A stretch of 64,000 nucleotides of DNA from Mageeibacillus sp. UBA6980 (GCA_002450095.1 DJYK01000012.1:1-64000); one strand, 5' to 3'. Positions 8,068 to 17,654 are shown, counted from the first letter of the stretch. Numbers and translations: made by a program. The notes: generated from the sequence alone by a model not told the origin.

Positions 8068-8691
8068 ATGGCTAAATTAGACATCTACAATCTTAGCGGC
8101 GCCGTTACTGGATCTATCGAGCTTTCTGATGAGATCTTCGGTATTGAGCCTAACAAGCATGCGATCGCCGCAGTTATAAGAAATCAGCTCGCTAATCGCA
8201 GACAGGGTACTTCCTGCACAAAGACGAGAAGTGAGACAAGCGGAGGCGGAAAGCGCCCCTGGAGACAGAAGGGAACAGGTCGTGCACGTCACGGTTCCAC
8301 ACGTTCTGCTCAGTATGTAGGCGGTGGTACGATCTTTGGACCTAAGCCCAGAGATTACAGCTACTCACTTCCTAAGAAGATCAGAAGACTCGCTCTTAAG
8401 TCAGCCCTTTCCGAGAAGCTTTCCGAGAGCAAGATCATCGTAGTTGAGAACTTCGATCTGTCCGAGATCAAGACAGCCGCTGCTGTTAAGGCTCTTGCAG
8501 ATCTTAAGGTAACTGACGGAGCTTTGCTCGTTCTTGATGCCAAGAATGAGAATGCAGAGCTTTCTGTAAGAAATATTCCTGATGTTAAGTCCGCTCAGGT
8601 CAACACGATCAACGTATTTGACATTATGAAGTATGACAGCCTGCTCCTCACAAAGGCAGCAGCTGAGAAGATCCAGGAGGTGTACGCATGA
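8068..8691 (+). CDS. rplD: 50S ribosomal protein uL4
   Basis: 207 residues, normal length. uL4 lines the nascent peptide exit tunnel through an extended loop, here recognisable as TRSETSGGGKRPWRQKGTGRARHGSTRS, and in enterobacteria represses its own S10 operon by binding the leader. Whether it does so here is unknown, but the long leader ahead of rpsJ makes it a natural candidate. The stop overlaps the rplW start by 4 nt (ATGA). Confidence 0.98.
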   Translation: MAKLDIYNLSGAVTGSIELSDEIFGIEPNKHAIAAVIRNQLANRRQGTSCTKTRSETSGGGKRPWRQKGTGRARHGSTRSAQYVGGGTIFGPKPRDYSYSLPKKIRRLALKSALSEKLSESKIIVVENFDLSEIKTAAAVKALADLKVTDGALLVLDAKNENAELSVRNIPDVKSAQVNTINVFDIMKYDSLLLTKAAAEKIQEVYA

Positions 8692-9044
8692 GTAAGACAG
8701 CGCAGGATATAATCATCGCGCCGGTTATCACCGAGAAGTCTTCCGGAGAGATTGCCGAAGGCAAGTACACGTTCAAAGTTGCAGTCGATGCTACCAAGAC
8801 TGAGATCAAGAAGGCTTGTGAAGAGCTCTTTGAAGTAAAGGTTAAGGCAGTTAACGTATCTAACTATGACGGTAAGCTCAGAAGACAGCGCTATGTACTT
8901 GGAAGAACACCTGCTTTCAAGAAGGCAGTAGTTACTATCGATACTGAGGGCGCAAGCGCTTCTTACCTCGGTAAGGGCGGCAAGGACGTCAAGGTAAGCA
9001 AGAAGTATAAGACATCCATCGAAGACTTCGGCTTTGGTGTTTAA
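8688..9044 (+). CDS. rplW: 50S ribosomal protein uL23
   Basis: 118 residues, about 20 longer than the common bacterial form. uL23 sits at the tunnel exit and is the docking site for trigger factor and SRP. The core is clear (IIAPVITEKSSGEIAEGKYTF and the F-K-K-A-V-V-T segment). The extra length is at the C-terminus (TEGASASYLGKGGKDVKVSKKYKTS), which carries basic residues. Coupled to rplD by an ATGA overlap. Confidence 0.97.
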   Translation: MSKTAQDIIIAPVITEKSSGEIAEGKYTFKVAVDATKTEIKKACEELFEVKVKAVNVSNYDGKLRRQRYVLGRTPAFKKAVVTIDTEGASASYLGKGGKDVKVSKKYKTSIEDFGFGV

Positions 9045-9066
9045 GGTCAGATAAGGAGTAATAAAA

Positions 9067-9897
9067 ATGGCAGTAAAAACATTTAATCCTACTTCTCCGG
9101 CAGTCAGACAGATGGCAGTTGCCGACTATTCTGTCCTTACTAAGAAGGCACCTGAGAAGAGCCTTCTTGTAACAGCCAAGAAGCATGCAGGCCGCAACTC
9201 TTACGGCCGTATCACCGTTCGTCACCAGGGCGGCGGAAACAGAAGAAAGATCCGTATCATTGATTGGAAGAGAACAAGAGATGATGTACCCGCAGTTGTA
9301 AAGGCTATCGAGTACGATCCTAACAGAACCGCTTATCTCGCTCTTATCCAGTATCAGGACGGACAGAAGTCCTACATCCTTGCTCCTAACGGAATCAAGG
9401 TAGGACATAAGATCGAGAGCGGTGAGAAGGCAGACGTACTTCCCGGTAACGTTATTCCTCTCTACGCTATCCCTGTCGGTACAGTTATCTGCTGTGTTGA
9501 GATGAATCCCGGCGCAGGCGCTCAGCTTGTAAGAACTGCCGGTGCTTCCGCTCAGCTCATGGCTAAAGAAGGTGACTATGCTCAGATCAGACTTCCTTCG
9601 GGCGAAGTTCGTATGATCAGCCTGAAGTGCCGTGCAATGATCGGCTCCATCGGAAACGCCGAGCACGAGAACGTTAAGCTCGGTAAGGCCGGTAAGTCCA
9701 GACACCTGGGCAAGAGACCTGCTGTTCGAGGCGTTGTTATGAACCCTAACGATCACCCTCACGGTGGTGGTGAAGGTAAGTCACCTGTCGGACTCCCGGG
9801 TCCTGTAACACCTTGGGGTGTTCCTACTCTCGGTAAGAAGACGAGAAATAAGAAGAAGGCATCCGGCAAGTACATTGTCAGAGGCAGAAAGGGTTAA
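9067..9897 (+). CDS. rplB: 50S ribosomal protein uL2
   Basis: 276 residues, normal for uL2, which is needed for subunit association and peptidyl transfer. The strongly conserved C-terminal loop is present ([21 protein letters not shown]), with the functionally important His. The start has AAGGAG at 9053-9058. A long open frame on the opposite strand here (8989-9762) is only a codon-bias shadow. Confidence 0.99.
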   Translation: MAVKTFNPTSPAVRQMAVADYSVLTKKAPEKSLLVTAKKHAGRNSYGRITVRHQGGGNRRKIRIIDWKRTRDDVPAVVKAIEYDPNRTAYLALIQYQDGQKSYILAPNGIKVGHKIESGEKADVLPGNVIPLYAIPVGTVICCVEMNPGAGAQLVRTAGASAQLMAKEGDYAQIRLPSGEVRMISLKCRAMIGSIGNAEHENVKLGKAGKSRHLGKRPAVRGVVMNPNDHPHGGGEGKSPVGLPGPVTPWGVPTLGKKTRNKKKASGKYIVRGRKG

Positions 9898-9908
9898 GGA
9901 GGAATAAG

Positions 9909-10187
9909 ATGTCCAGATCCGTTAAGAAGGGCTACTACGTACAGGATGCCCTCATGAAGAAAATCAAAGCATTGAATGATGCGGGCGAGAAGAAGGTAAT
10001 TCAGACATGGTCCCGTGCTTCCACCATTTTCCCTGAGTTTGTAGGTCATACGATTGGTGTTTATGACGGACACAAGTTCATTCCCGTATATGTTACGGAA
10101 GACATGATCGGTCATAAGCTCGGCGAGTTCGCTCAGACACGTAAGTTCGGCGGTCACACAAGCGGCGAGAAGTCCGCATCGAACTGA
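9909..10187 (+). CDS. rpsS: 30S ribosomal protein uS19
   Basis: 92 residues, normal length. uS19 lies in the 30S head near the A-site finger and bridges to the 50S subunit. The N-terminus [18 protein letters not shown] and the core [42 protein letters not shown] are classic. It lies 11 nt after rplB with AAGGAGG just ahead of the start. Confidence 0.98.
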   Translation: MSRSVKKGYYVQDALMKKIKALNDAGEKKVIQTWSRASTIFPEFVGHTIGVYDGHKFIPVYVTEDMIGHKLGEFAQTRKFGGHTSGEKSASN

Positions 10188-10209
10188 TCGCGAGAAGGAG
10201 GAACGATTC

Positions 10210-10686
10210 GTGGAAAAGATCATTTTGAACAGAGAGAATATTGAGAAGAACAGAGAAGCTATCCTCGAAGCATACAGCAAGCCCGTATCTTCAAGCTCCA
10301 GGCTTCCCGTTCCCACAAAGAAGCAGAAGAAGCTCTTAGGTCTCGGAAGAGATCAGGGTACAGCTACTGCTAAGTATGTCAGGATCTCACCCCGTAAGGT
10401 TAAGATCGTGGCAGACCTCATTAAGGGCAAGTCTTTGGATGATGCTTACGCTATCCTGACTTACACTCCCAAGGCGGCTTCGCCCATCCTTACAAAGGTG
10501 CTCAAGTCCGCAGAGGCTAATGCCGTTAATAATTTCGGCTTGAATAAGTCCGATCTTTATGTGGCAGATGCATACGCTAACGAGGGTCCTATCCTCAAGC
10601 GTTTCATCCCCAGAGCAAGAGGCGCAGCAAACAGAATCAATAAGAGAACCAGCCATGTGACTGTAGTTCTCAAAGAGAGAGTATAA
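10210..10686 (+). CDS. rplV: 50S ribosomal protein uL22 with N-terminal extension
   Basis: 158 residues, while most bacterial uL22 are about 110. The normal core begins near residue 52 ([23 protein letters not shown]) and keeps the tunnel-lining beta hairpin ([21 protein letters not shown]). The first 50 residues are an added segment, charged at first, then Ser/Pro-rich, then basic ([15 protein letters not shown]). The GTG start at 10210 is well supported by AAGGAGG at 10196-10202, and no alternative ATG or GTG with a good site lies between it and the core, so the extension is probably translated. It could contact rRNA or reach the subunit surface; no function is known to me. Confidence 0.95.
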   Translation: MEKIILNRENIEKNREAILEAYSKPVSSSSRLPVPTKKQKKLLGLGRDQGTATAKYVRISPRKVKIVADLIKGKSLDDAYAILTYTPKAASPILTKVLKSAEANAVNNFGLNKSDLYVADAYANEGPILKRFIPRARGAANRINKRTSHVTVVLKERV

Positions 10687-10698
10687 GGAGGACATCGC

Positions 10699-11436
10699 AT
10701 GGGTCAGAAAGTAAATCCCCATGGTTACAGGGTAGGCGTCATTAAGGATTGGGATGCCCACTGGTATGCCGATAAGAAGACGTTCGGTGATTTCCTTGTT
10801 GAGGACAAGAAGATCCGTGACTTCATCATGAAGAAGACGGACGCTATCATCAAGGATGCAAGCAAGAATTCCAAGAAGCCCATTGACGAGAACCGCAGAA
10901 ATGTTGCCGGTATTGCCAAGATCCTGATCGAGAGAAAGGATGCCAATATTGTCCTTGTTACTCTCGAGGTTGCAAGAGCAGGACTTATCATCGGTAAGAG
11001 CGGTGCAGGTATCCAGTCACTTACGGCAGCACTTAAGAAGAAGTTCGGCAAGGATTTCAAGGTTGATGTCAAGGAAGTTAAGGATATCGATGCCAATGCA
11101 CAGCTTGCTGCAGAGAACATCGCTTCACAGCTCGAGGCCAGAATCGGTTTCAGACGTGCTATGAAGAAGGTTATGGCTTCTGCAATGAAGCAGCCCGGAG
11201 TTCAGGGTATCAAGACTAAGTGTTCCGGTCGTCTTGGCGGTGCCGAGATCGCACGTTCCGAGACATATCACGAGGGAACAATTCCTCTTCAGACACTTCG
11301 TGCAGATATCGAATACGGATTTGCCGAGGCAAATACCACATATGGCCGTATCGGTGTCAAGGTTTGGATCTACAAGGGTGAGGTCCTTCCCGTAAAGAAG
11401 AATGCTGAGAATTCTGCAGAAGGAGGTCAGAACTGA
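10699..11436 (+). CDS. rpsC: 30S ribosomal protein uS3
   Basis: 245 residues, at the upper end for uS3, which forms part of the mRNA entry channel and has helicase activity with uS4 and uS5. The N-terminus [26 protein letters not shown], the KH domain with [10 protein letters not shown], and the C-terminal [13 protein letters not shown] and [13 protein letters not shown] are present. The stop overlaps the rplP start by one base (TGATG). Confidence 0.98.
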   Translation: MGQKVNPHGYRVGVIKDWDAHWYADKKTFGDFLVEDKKIRDFIMKKTDAIIKDASKNSKKPIDENRRNVAGIAKILIERKDANIVLVTLEVARAGLIIGKSGAGIQSLTAALKKKFGKDFKVDVKEVKDIDANAQLAAENIASQLEARIGFRRAMKKVMASAMKQPGVQGIKTKCSGRLGGAEIARSETYHEGTIPLQTLRADIEYGFAEANTTYGRIGVKVWIYKGEVLPVKKNAENSAEGGQN

Positions 11437-11870
11437 TGTTACTTCCTAAGAGAACAAAATACAGAAAGCAGCAGAGAGGCCGTATGAAGGGTAAGGCTTC
11501 CCGCGGAAACTATGTTTCCTACGGAGAGTACGGCCTCGCGGCAACAGAGCCCTGCTGGATCAAAGCAAATCAGATAGAGGCTGCACGTATCGCGATCAAC
11601 AGATATGTAAAGCGTGGCGGTAAGGTTTGGATCAAGATCTTCCCCGATAAGCCTGTATCAAAGAAGCCTGCTCAGGTCCGAATGGGTTCAGGTAAGGCAG
11701 CAAATGAGTACTGGTGCGCAGTTGTTAAGCCGGGCAAGGTACTCTTCGAGATTGCAGGAGTTACAGAGGAGCAGGCTCGCGAGGCTATGAGACTTGCAGG
11801 ACACAAGCTCCCCTGCGGAACAAAGTTTGTAGTAGCTGACAAGGTAGCAGATAAGAAGGAGGAACAGTGA
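11436..11870 (+). CDS. rplP: 50S ribosomal protein uL16
   Basis: 144 residues, normal. uL16 binds late in 50S assembly next to the A-site tRNA. The family signature ([32 protein letters not shown] and the G-K-V-W-I-K-I-F-P segment) is intact, including the Arg of [10 protein letters not shown]. Translation should be coupled to rpsC through the TGATG junction. Confidence 0.98.
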   Translation: MLLPKRTKYRKQQRGRMKGKASRGNYVSYGEYGLAATEPCWIKANQIEAARIAINRYVKRGGKVWIKIFPDKPVSKKPAQVRMGSGKAANEYWCAVVKPGKVLFEIAGVTEEQAREAMRLAGHKLPCGTKFVVADKVADKKEEQ

Positions 11871-11871
11871 T

Positions 11872-12069
11872 ATGACAGCAGAGCAGATTCGTAAGATGTC
11901 TTCCGAAGAGCTCGAGAAGGAACTGATTTCTCTCAAGGATCAGCTTTTCAAGCTTCGTTTTCAGAACGCAACACACCAGCTCGACAATCCTTCACAGATC
12001 TCTTCTGTTAAGAAGGACATTGCCAGAGTTAAGACAATAATCCGTGAGCAGCAGCTCAAGGCTAACTAA
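11872..12069 (+). CDS. rpmC: 50S ribosomal protein uL29
   Basis: 65 residues, the usual size of this two-helix protein that sits at the tunnel exit beside uL23. The motif [26 protein letters not shown] and the basic end ([13 protein letters not shown]) are typical. It begins one base after the rplP stop, with AAGGAGG at 11855-11861. Confidence 0.97.
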   Translation: MTAEQIRKMSSEELEKELISLKDQLFKLRFQNATHQLDNPSQISSVKKDIARVKTIIREQQLKAN

Positions 12070-12083
12070 GGGGGAAATGCAAG

Positions 12084-12341
12084 ATGGCAGAAAGAAACTT
12101 GAGAAAAACAAGAGTCGGCCTCGTTACATCTGACAAGATGGACAAGACGATAACGGTTTCTGTAGTAGAGCACGTTAAGCACCCTCTTTACGGAAAGATC
12201 ATGAAGAGAACCTATAAGCTCAAGGCTCACGACGAGAACAACGAGTGCAGAATTGGCGATAAGGTTAAGGTTATGGAGACAAAGCCGATTTCCAAGGATA
12301 AGAGATGGAGACTGGTTTCTATTGTCGAGAAGGCTAAGTAA
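12084..12341 (+). CDS. rpsQ: 30S ribosomal protein uS17
   Basis: 85 residues, normal. An early-binding OB-fold protein of the 30S body. The signature [50 protein letters not shown] matches the family. Part of the continuous S10-spc run. Confidence 0.98.
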   Translation: MAERNLRKTRVGLVTSDKMDKTITVSVVEHVKHPLYGKIMKRTYKLKAHDENNECRIGDKVKVMETKPISKDKRWRLVSIVEKAK

Positions 12342-12365
12342 GCAGGTAAGAAGGAGGATATATCT

Positions 12366-12734
12366 ATGATTCAGGTTGAATCCACACTGAAATCTGCCGA
12401 CAACACAGGAGCTAAGAAGCTCGCTTGTATTAAGGTTCTCGGCGGTTCATGGCGCAAGTACGCCAATATCGGTGATGTAATCGTATGTTCCGTTAAGGAC
12501 GCTGCTCCGGGCGGAATGGTTAAGAAGGGCGACGTTGTTCGTGCCGTAGTAGTAAGGTCTAAGAAGGGCGTCAGAAGAGCTGACGGTTCTTACATCAAGT
12601 TCGATGAGAACGCAGCCGTTATCATCAACGACGATAAGAATCCTAAGGGAACCCGTATCTTTGGACCCATCGCAAGAGAACTCCGTGAGAAGGATTATAT
12701 GAAGATCCTCTCTCTCGCACCGGAAGTTCTTTAA
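12366..12734 (+). CDS. rplN: 50S ribosomal protein uL14
   Basis: 122 residues, exact usual length. uL14 lies at the subunit interface and forms bridges with the 30S. The start [28 protein letters not shown] and the RPDG-like loop ([21 protein letters not shown]) are typical. It opens the part of the cluster equivalent to the spc operon, but no promoter separates it from rpsQ (24-nt spacer). Confidence 0.98.
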   Translation: MIQVESTLKSADNTGAKKLACIKVLGGSWRKYANIGDVIVCSVKDAAPGGMVKKGDVVRAVVVRSKKGVRRADGSYIKFDENAAVIINDDKNPKGTRIFGPIARELREKDYMKILSLAPEVL

Positions 12735-12749
12735 GGAGGAGTGAAGATT

Positions 12750-13100
12750 ATGGCAAGTAAAGTTCATGTAAAGAAGGACGATCAGGTAATCGTCATCTCC
12801 GGTACGAACAAGGGCCAGGCAGGCAAGGTTTTGAAGGTTGATACCGATAAGAACCGTGTTTATGTTGAAGGCGCTAATATCGTAAAGAAGCATCAGAAGG
12901 CAAGATCGCAGAATGATCCTTCCGGTATCATCGAGCGTGAAGGTTCCATCGATGCGAGCAGCGTAATGCTTGTTTGCCCTAAGTGCGGCAAAGCAACAAG
13001 AGTTGCAATGAAAGTTAACGAAGACGGTTCTAAGGACAGAGTCTGCAAGAAGTGCGGCGCTGTTATAGATACCGTTAAGAAGGCTAAGAAGGGGGTTTAA
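12750..13100 (+). CDS. rplX: 50S ribosomal protein uL24 with CxxC pairs
   Basis: 116 residues. uL24 starts 50S assembly and carries an N-terminal KOW motif (QVIVISGTNKGQAGKVLKV). The C-terminal half has two CxxC pairs (CPKCGKATRV and CKKCGAVI), a zinc-ribbon-like layout seen in many Gram-positive uL24 proteins. A GTG at 12741 is also in frame, but AAGGAGGA at 12733-12740 would abut it directly and is correctly spaced only for the ATG at 12750. Confidence 0.97.
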   Translation: MASKVHVKKDDQVIVISGTNKGQAGKVLKVDTDKNRVYVEGANIVKKHQKARSQNDPSGIIEREGSIDASSVMLVCPKCGKATRVAMKVNEDGSKDRVCKKCGAVIDTVKKAKKGV

Positions 13101-13106
13101 TAGAAG

Positions 13107-13649
13107 ATGGCATCCAGATTAAAGGAAAAGTACACATCGGAAGTCGCTCCCGCTTTGAAGAGCGAGTTCAAGTATTCCTCCGTTATGCAGATCCCCAAGA
13201 TCGAGAAGATCGTTCTTAACATGGGTGTCGGCGAGGTCAAGGATAATCCCAAGGCGCTCGACAATGCGATGCGCGACATGGGCATTATCGCAGGACAGAA
13301 GCCTGTCGCAACTGTATCCAGAAAGTCAATTGCTAACTTTAAGTTAAGAGAAGGCATGAAGATCGGATGTAAGGTAACACTTCGCGGTGAGCGTATGTAT
13401 CAGTTCCTTGATAAGCTCATCAGCATCGATCTTCCCCGTGTTAGAGACTTCAGAGGCATCAGCCCTAATTCTTTCGACGGTCACGGAAACTACGCTATGG
13501 GTATCAAGGAGCAGTTGATGTTCCCTGAAATCGATTACGACAAGATCGATAAGATCCGCGGAATGGATATCATTATCGTTACTACAGCACAGTCCGATGA
13601 GGAAGCTAAGAAGCTTCTTGAGCTCATGGGCATGCCGTTCCGTAAGTGA
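13107..13649 (+). CDS. rplE: 50S ribosomal protein uL5
   Basis: 180 residues, normal. uL5 binds 5S rRNA in the central protuberance and contacts the P-site tRNA. The core is intact ([43 protein letters not shown], and the C-terminal [20 protein letters not shown]). It lies 6 nt after rplX. Confidence 0.98.
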   Translation: MASRLKEKYTSEVAPALKSEFKYSSVMQIPKIEKIVLNMGVGEVKDNPKALDNAMRDMGIIAGQKPVATVSRKSIANFKLREGMKIGCKVTLRGERMYQFLDKLISIDLPRVRDFRGISPNSFDGHGNYAMGIKEQLMFPEIDYDKIDKIRGMDIIIVTTAQSDEEAKKLLELMGMPFRK

Positions 13650-13665
13650 TTGGGAGGAATTATAA

Positions 13666-13851
13666 ATGGCAAAGACGTCAATGAAATTTAAGGCAACCAG
13701 AACTCCTAAGTTCCCGACACAGCAGCACAATCGTTGCAAGCTTTGCGGAAGACCTCACGCATATATCCGTAAATACGGTATTTGCCGTGTCTGCTTCCGT
13801 GACCTGGCTTACAAGGGCCAGATCCCGGGCGTTAAGAAAGCAAGCTGGTAA
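13666..13851 (+). CDS. rpsZ: 30S ribosomal protein uS14, zinc type
   Basis: 61 residues, the short zinc-binding (C+) form of uS14 located in the 30S head. The four ligands appear as C-K-L-C and C-R-V-C around [11 protein letters not shown]. The short form is the usual main copy in Gram-positive bacteria; a longer zinc-free paralogue, if any, is not in this window. Confidence 0.98.
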   Translation: MAKTSMKFKATRTPKFPTQQHNRCKLCGRPHAYIRKYGICRVCFRDLAYKGQIPGVKKASW

Positions 13852-13866
13852 GGAGGGAGTAAACTT

Positions 13867-14262
13867 ATGCAGATTACAGATGCAATAGCAGATATGCTGA
13901 CAAGAATTCGTAATGCAGGTAATGCCGGACACGCTACTGTCGAGATCCCTGCAAGTAACCTCAAGAAGGCCATCGCTCAGATCCTTCTGGATGAGGGCTA
14001 CATCAACGGATACGACGTGAAGGAAGACTCCAAGCAGGGAACTATCACGGTTACTCTGAAGTATGCGGGTAAGAAGCACGCCATTTCCGGAATCAAGAGA
14101 ATCTCTAAGCCCGGTCTTCGTACTTATGCAGACAAGGAAAACCTTCCTTATGTATTAGGCGGTATGGGTATCGCCATCATCTCTACGTCCAAGGGTGTCG
14201 TTACAGACAAGAAGGCACGTAAGATGGGTGTCGGCGGCGAAGTTCTCGCTTACGTTTGGTAA
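13867..14262 (+). CDS. rpsH: 30S ribosomal protein uS8
   Basis: 131 residues, normal. uS8 binds the central domain of 16S rRNA; in enterobacteria it represses the spc operon. The signature ([32 protein letters not shown] and the end [33 protein letters not shown]) is complete. A hairpin follows in the spacer to rplF. Confidence 0.98.
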   Translation: MQITDAIADMLTRIRNAGNAGHATVEIPASNLKKAIAQILLDEGYINGYDVKEDSKQGTITVTLKYAGKKHAISGIKRISKPGLRTYADKENLPYVLGGMGIAIISTSKGVVTDKKARKMGVGGEVLAYVW

Positions 14263-14276
14263 TAAAACTCTGAAAA

Positions 14277-14308
14277 GCCTGTTCTGAGAGGACATTTCAG
14301 AACAAGGC
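14277..14308 (+). other. Hairpin in the rpsH-rplF spacer
   Basis: TGTTCTGA (14280-14287) pairs with TCAGAACA (14297-14304), and GCC (14277-14279) pairs with GGC (14306-14308) across a one-base bulge. There is no T-tract, so it is not a typical terminator. It could stabilise or mark processing of the mRNA, or act as a protein binding site; this is the second longest spacer between two r-protein genes from rpsJ to rplO. Confidence 0.5.
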
Positions 14309-14337
14309 ACAATCTTAAGAGCAGGAGGAATTAATTT

Positions 14338-14880
14338 ATGTCCAGAATCGGTAGAATGCCGATAACAGTCCCCGCGGGCGTTGACGTTAAGATCGACGGT
14401 CAGCACGTAACAGTTAAGAAGGATAAGACAAGCCTCGAGCTTAATGTAGATCCTTCCATCACAGTTAAAATGGACGGAGACGTTATCACGGTAGAAAGAC
14501 ACTCCGACGATAAGGCTCACAGATCACTTCACGGTCTTACAAGAGCTTTGATCCACAACATGGTAGTCGGTGTAAGCGAGGGCTTTAAGAAGGACCTCGA
14601 GATCAACGGTGTAGGTTACAGAGCTGAGAAGAAGGGTAACGATGTAGTATTCCACTTAGGATACTCTCACCCTATCGAGTTTAAGGTCCCTGAAGGAATT
14701 ACAGTAGACGTTCCTTCCCAGACACAGCTTTCAGTCAAGGGCGCAGATAAGCAGCTTGTCGGTGAGACAGCCGCTAAGATCAAGAGCCTCAGAGTTCCTG
14801 ATGTTTATAAGGGCAAGGGTATCAAGTATGCCGGCGAGCACCTTATCATCAAGGAAGGTAAGACCGGAGCTAAGAAGTAA
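14338..14880 (+). CDS. rplF: 50S ribosomal protein uL6
   Basis: 180 residues, normal. A two-domain protein near the sarcin-ricin loop and factor-binding site. The start SRIGRMPITVPAGVDVKIDGQHVTVKK and the C-terminal GKGIKYAGEHLIIKEGKTGAKK are typical. AGGAGG precedes the ATG at the correct distance. Confidence 0.98.
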   Translation: MSRIGRMPITVPAGVDVKIDGQHVTVKKDKTSLELNVDPSITVKMDGDVITVERHSDDKAHRSLHGLTRALIHNMVVGVSEGFKKDLEINGVGYRAEKKGNDVVFHLGYSHPIEFKVPEGITVDVPSQTQLSVKGADKQLVGETAAKIKSLRVPDVYKGKGIKYAGEHLIIKEGKTGAKK

Positions 14881-14899
14881 GGGGAGGATGAATTGAATT

Positions 14900-15268
14900 A
14901 TGATTAACAAGATTGACAAGAATGAAATTCGTAAAAGAAAGCACCTCCGCGTCAGAAAGACTGTTTCCGGTTCAACTGAGCGTCCCAGGCTCTGCGTTTA
15001 CAGAAGCAACAGCCACATTTATGCTCAGGTGATCGACGACACGACAGGAACTACACTCGTGGCAGCTTCTTCCCTTGATAAGGACGTTAAGTCCGAGGTT
15101 GAGAACGGCGGCAATATCGATGCAGCCAAGGCAGTAGGCAAGCTCATAGCAAGCAGAGCCCAGGATAAGAACATCACCGAAGTCGTATTTGACAGAGGCG
15201 GATATGTATATCACGGACGTGTAGCAGCTTTGGCAGAAGCGGCAAGAGAAGCCGGACTTCAGTTCTAA
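14900..15268 (+). CDS. rplR: 50S ribosomal protein uL18
   Basis: 122 residues, normal. uL18 binds 5S rRNA. The signature ([37 protein letters not shown] and the end [26 protein letters not shown]) is complete. GGGGAGG at 14881-14887 lies 12 nt before the ATG, somewhat far; the nearer ATG at 14888 is closed by a stop after two codons, so 14900 is the only sensible start. Confidence 0.97.
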   Translation: MINKIDKNEIRKRKHLRVRKTVSGSTERPRLCVYRSNSHIYAQVIDDTTGTTLVAASSLDKDVKSEVENGGNIDAAKAVGKLIASRAQDKNITEVVFDRGGYVYHGRVAALAEAAREAGLQF

Positions 15269-15286
15269 TAGGGAGGAGAGAATTAA

Positions 15287-15778
15287 ATGGCTTATACTTC
15301 TAACGAAGAATTACAGGAGAAGGTCATCCACATCGGCCGTGTTTCCAAGACTGTTAAGGGCGGACGTAACATGCGTTTTGCGGCTCTCGTCATCGTTGGC
15401 GACGGTAATGGTCACGTAGGTAAGGGTATCGGCAAGGCTGCCGAGGTTCCCGAGGCTATCAGAAAGGGCGTTGAGGAGGCTAAGAAGAATATCATTGAGG
15501 TTCCTGTTCTTAACGGAACGATCCCTCATGCTACAGTCGGCGAATTCTCTGCTTCACACATCATCATGAAGCCCGCTAAGTCAGGTACCGGTGTTATCGC
15601 CGGCGGTCCTGTCCGTGCGGTATGCGAGCTCGCTGGTATCACAGATATCAGAACAAAGTCCATCGGTTCAAACAACCCGAACAACATGGTCAACGCTACA
15701 ATGGAAGGTCTCAAGGGCTTGAAGTCTATCGAAGAGGTAGCAAGAGTCAGAGGCAAGTCCGTTGAGGAAATTCGCTAA
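15287..15778 (+). CDS. rpsE: 30S ribosomal protein uS5
   Basis: 163 residues, normal. uS5 helps decoding fidelity and mRNA entry. The RNA-binding part ([49 protein letters not shown]) and the C-terminal domain ([20 protein letters not shown]) are complete. The next gene, 18 nt on, is rplO; rpmD, which normally stands between them, is absent. Confidence 0.98.
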   Translation: MAYTSNEELQEKVIHIGRVSKTVKGGRNMRFAALVIVGDGNGHVGKGIGKAAEVPEAIRKGVEEAKKNIIEVPVLNGTIPHATVGEFSASHIIMKPAKSGTGVIAGGPVRAVCELAGITDIRTKSIGSNNPNNMVNATMEGLKGLKSIEEVARVRGKSVEEIR

Positions 15779-15796
15779 TTATCGGAGGTATTTAAA

Positions 15797-16237
15797 ATGA
15801 AGCTCAATGAATTGACTTCAGGCGGCAATGCCAAGGCATACCGCAAGGGCCGCGGAGCAGGATCCGGAAACGGTAAGACTTCCGGCCGTGGACACAAAGG
15901 TCAGAAGGCGAGATCCGGCGGCGGAGTAAGACCCGGATTCGAAGGAGGCCAGATGCCTCTTTACAGAAGACTCCCTAAGAGAGGCTTCAACAATAAGCGT
16001 TTTGCCCCTGACTATATCATCGTTAACCTCGAAGATCTTGAGAAGTTCGAGGGAACGGAAGTAACTGCAAAGGCTCTTGCCGAGCAGGGCATCATCACAC
16101 TTCCTAAGGTAAACGACGGTATCAAGGTCTTAGGAAACGGCGAACTTACAAAGAAGCTCGACGTTAAGGCCGTAAAGTTCTCGGCTTCCGCTAAGGAAAA
16201 GATCGAGAAAGCCGGAGGCACGGCAACGGAGGTTTGA
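15797..16237 (+). CDS. rplO: 50S ribosomal protein uL15
   Basis: 146 residues, normal. uL15 is a late assembly protein with a long basic N-terminal arm. The arm ([47 protein letters not shown]) is classic. Directly follows rpsE without rpmD. Its stop lies 3 nt before the secY ATG. Confidence 0.98.
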   Translation: MKLNELTSGGNAKAYRKGRGAGSGNGKTSGRGHKGQKARSGGGVRPGFEGGQMPLYRRLPKRGFNNKRFAPDYIIVNLEDLEKFEGTEVTAKALAEQGIITLPKVNDGIKVLGNGELTKKLDVKAVKFSASAKEKIEKAGGTATEV

Positions 16238-16239
16238 TA

Positions 16240-17553
16240 ATGGCGGGTATGTTTGATACATTGATCAAAGCTTTCCGCCAGACGGACCTCAAGAAGAAGA
16301 TTTTATATACACTTCTTATACTCGGACTTTATGAACTTGGCGGTCTGGTACCGGTTCCCGGTATCAACGCCGCAAGGTTTACGGATCTGGTTATGGGATG
16401 GGGTCAGATCGGTGCGATGATGGATATCATCTCAGGTGGCGGTCTTTACCACTGTACGATCTTTGCCATGGGTGTTACGCCATACATTAACGCTTCCATC
16501 ATCATCCAGTTGCTGACAGTTGTTATCCCTTATTTGGAGAATCTTTCCAAGGAAGGTGAGTCGGGAAGAAAGAAGATGGCCAAGATCAACAGGATCGCGG
16601 CTATCGGTCTTGCTTTCCTCCAGTCCTGCCTTTTCTGTTATTCGGCAAGATCAACACTGATCACGAGTATCCCTAAGGCACTGTCAGTTACGCTTGTTAT
16701 AATATCCTTTACGGCCGGTACCTGCTTTGTAGTTTGGCTCGGTGAGAGGATCAACGACAAAGGTATAGGAAACGGAGTTTCTCTTATAATCTTTGCCGGT
16801 ATCGTAACAAGACTTCCGAGTATGGTAACGAATGTCTATATGAAGGCTGCTTCGGTCTCAGGCAAGATCCCTAATCTTGCTCTCGGCGTACTTGCCGGTC
16901 TTCTCGTATTTGTCGGCATCGTGGCTATCGCTGTTGCCATCATCGTATTCTGTGTATTTGTTCAGAATGCGGAGAGAAGGATCCCTGTACAGTATTCCAA
17001 GAAGACTGTAGGCAGAAAGCTTTACGGAGGACAGAGTTCATACATCCCTCTTAAGATCAACCAGTCGGGTGTTATGCCGGTTATCTTCGCAATGTCTATC
17101 CTGTCATTGCCGAACATGATCGTTACGATGTTCTTCCAGAACAGCACAAATGTTGTAGTTAACTGGTTCAGGAATTTCAATACAAGTCCATGGTATTACG
17201 TCTTGTATTTCCTCTTTGTTCTCGGTTTCACATTCTTCTATTCGGCAATTCAGTTCAATCCCGTAGAGATCTCGAACAGCATTCAGAAGAACGGCGGATT
17301 CATACCGGGAATCAGACCCGGAAAGCCGACGACGGATTTTATCAGAAAGACTTCAAACAGGTTGAGCTGGGCAGACGGTTTGTTCTTATCTGCAATCTGT
17401 CTCATTCCTACACTTTTGAGTCTTTTTGCCGGACTCGAGAACATGTGGTTCGCAGGAACTTCTGTTCTTATCCTGACCGGAGTTGCGAATGATCTCGTAA
17501 CACAGATCGAGGGTCAGCTCGCAACAAAGAACATCAAGGGCTTCCTTGATTAA
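16240..17553 (+). CDS. secY: Preprotein translocase channel subunit SecY
   Basis: 437 residues with the ten TM segments of SecY, the channel for secreted and membrane proteins. Typical landmarks are GLYELGGLVPVPGI near TM1, the plug-region motif around LYHCTIFAMGVTPYINASIIIQLL, and the cytoplasmic loops ESGRKKMAKINR and NAERRIPVQYSKK used by SecA and ribosomes. The frame extends up to a TTG at 16234, but the ATG at 16240 is better spaced from GGAGG at 16228-16232. Confidence 0.98.
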   Translation: MAGMFDTLIKAFRQTDLKKKILYTLLILGLYELGGLVPVPGINAARFTDLVMGWGQIGAMMDIISGGGLYHCTIFAMGVTPYINASIIIQLLTVVIPYLENLSKEGESGRKKMAKINRIAAIGLAFLQSCLFCYSARSTLITSIPKALSVTLVIISFTAGTCFVVWLGERINDKGIGNGVSLIIFAGIVTRLPSMVTNVYMKAASVSGKIPNLALGVLAGLLVFVGIVAIAVAIIVFCVFVQNAERRIPVQYSKKTVGRKLYGGQSSYIPLKINQSGVMPVIFAMSILSLPNMIVTMFFQNSTNVVVNWFRNFNTSPWYYVLYFLFVLGFTFFYSAIQFNPVEISNSIQKNGGFIPGIRPGKPTTDFIRKTSNRLSWADGLFLSAICLIPTLLSLFAGLENMWFAGTSVLILTGVANDLVTQIEGQLATKNIKGFLD

Positions 17554-17564
17554 TAAATAATCAG

Positions 17565-17594
17565 TTGTAGTTTTACGACCTTCGGACGTATAAT
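17565..17594 (+). promoter_or_regulatory. Candidate promoter for adk-map-infA inside a hairpin
   Basis: TTGTAG (17565-17570) and a perfect TATAAT (17589-17594) are 18 bp apart. The -10 lies in the loop of the inverted repeat 17575-17610, so one short spacer may both weaken read-through from secY and restart transcription for adk. Confidence 0.4.
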
Positions 17595-17617
17595 ATGCGC
17601 CGAAGGTCGTTTATTAT
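17575..17617 (+). terminator. Probable terminator or attenuator after secY
   Basis: An 11-bp perfect stem (ACGACCTTCGG 17575-17585 with CCGAAGGTCGT 17600-17610) is followed by a T-rich but interrupted run (TTATTATTTA). The loop is 14 nt. Termination is probably partial. Confidence 0.65.
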
Positions 17618-17654
17618 TTAATAAGTGCCAGTCCGTAACAGAAAGGAATAATAT

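Noticed and set aside
8989..9762. 257-codon open frame on the minus strand inside rplB
   Set aside because: It lies wholly opposite rplW/rplB, has no ribosome binding site and no recognisable protein features; codon bias of ribosomal genes opens the antisense frame.
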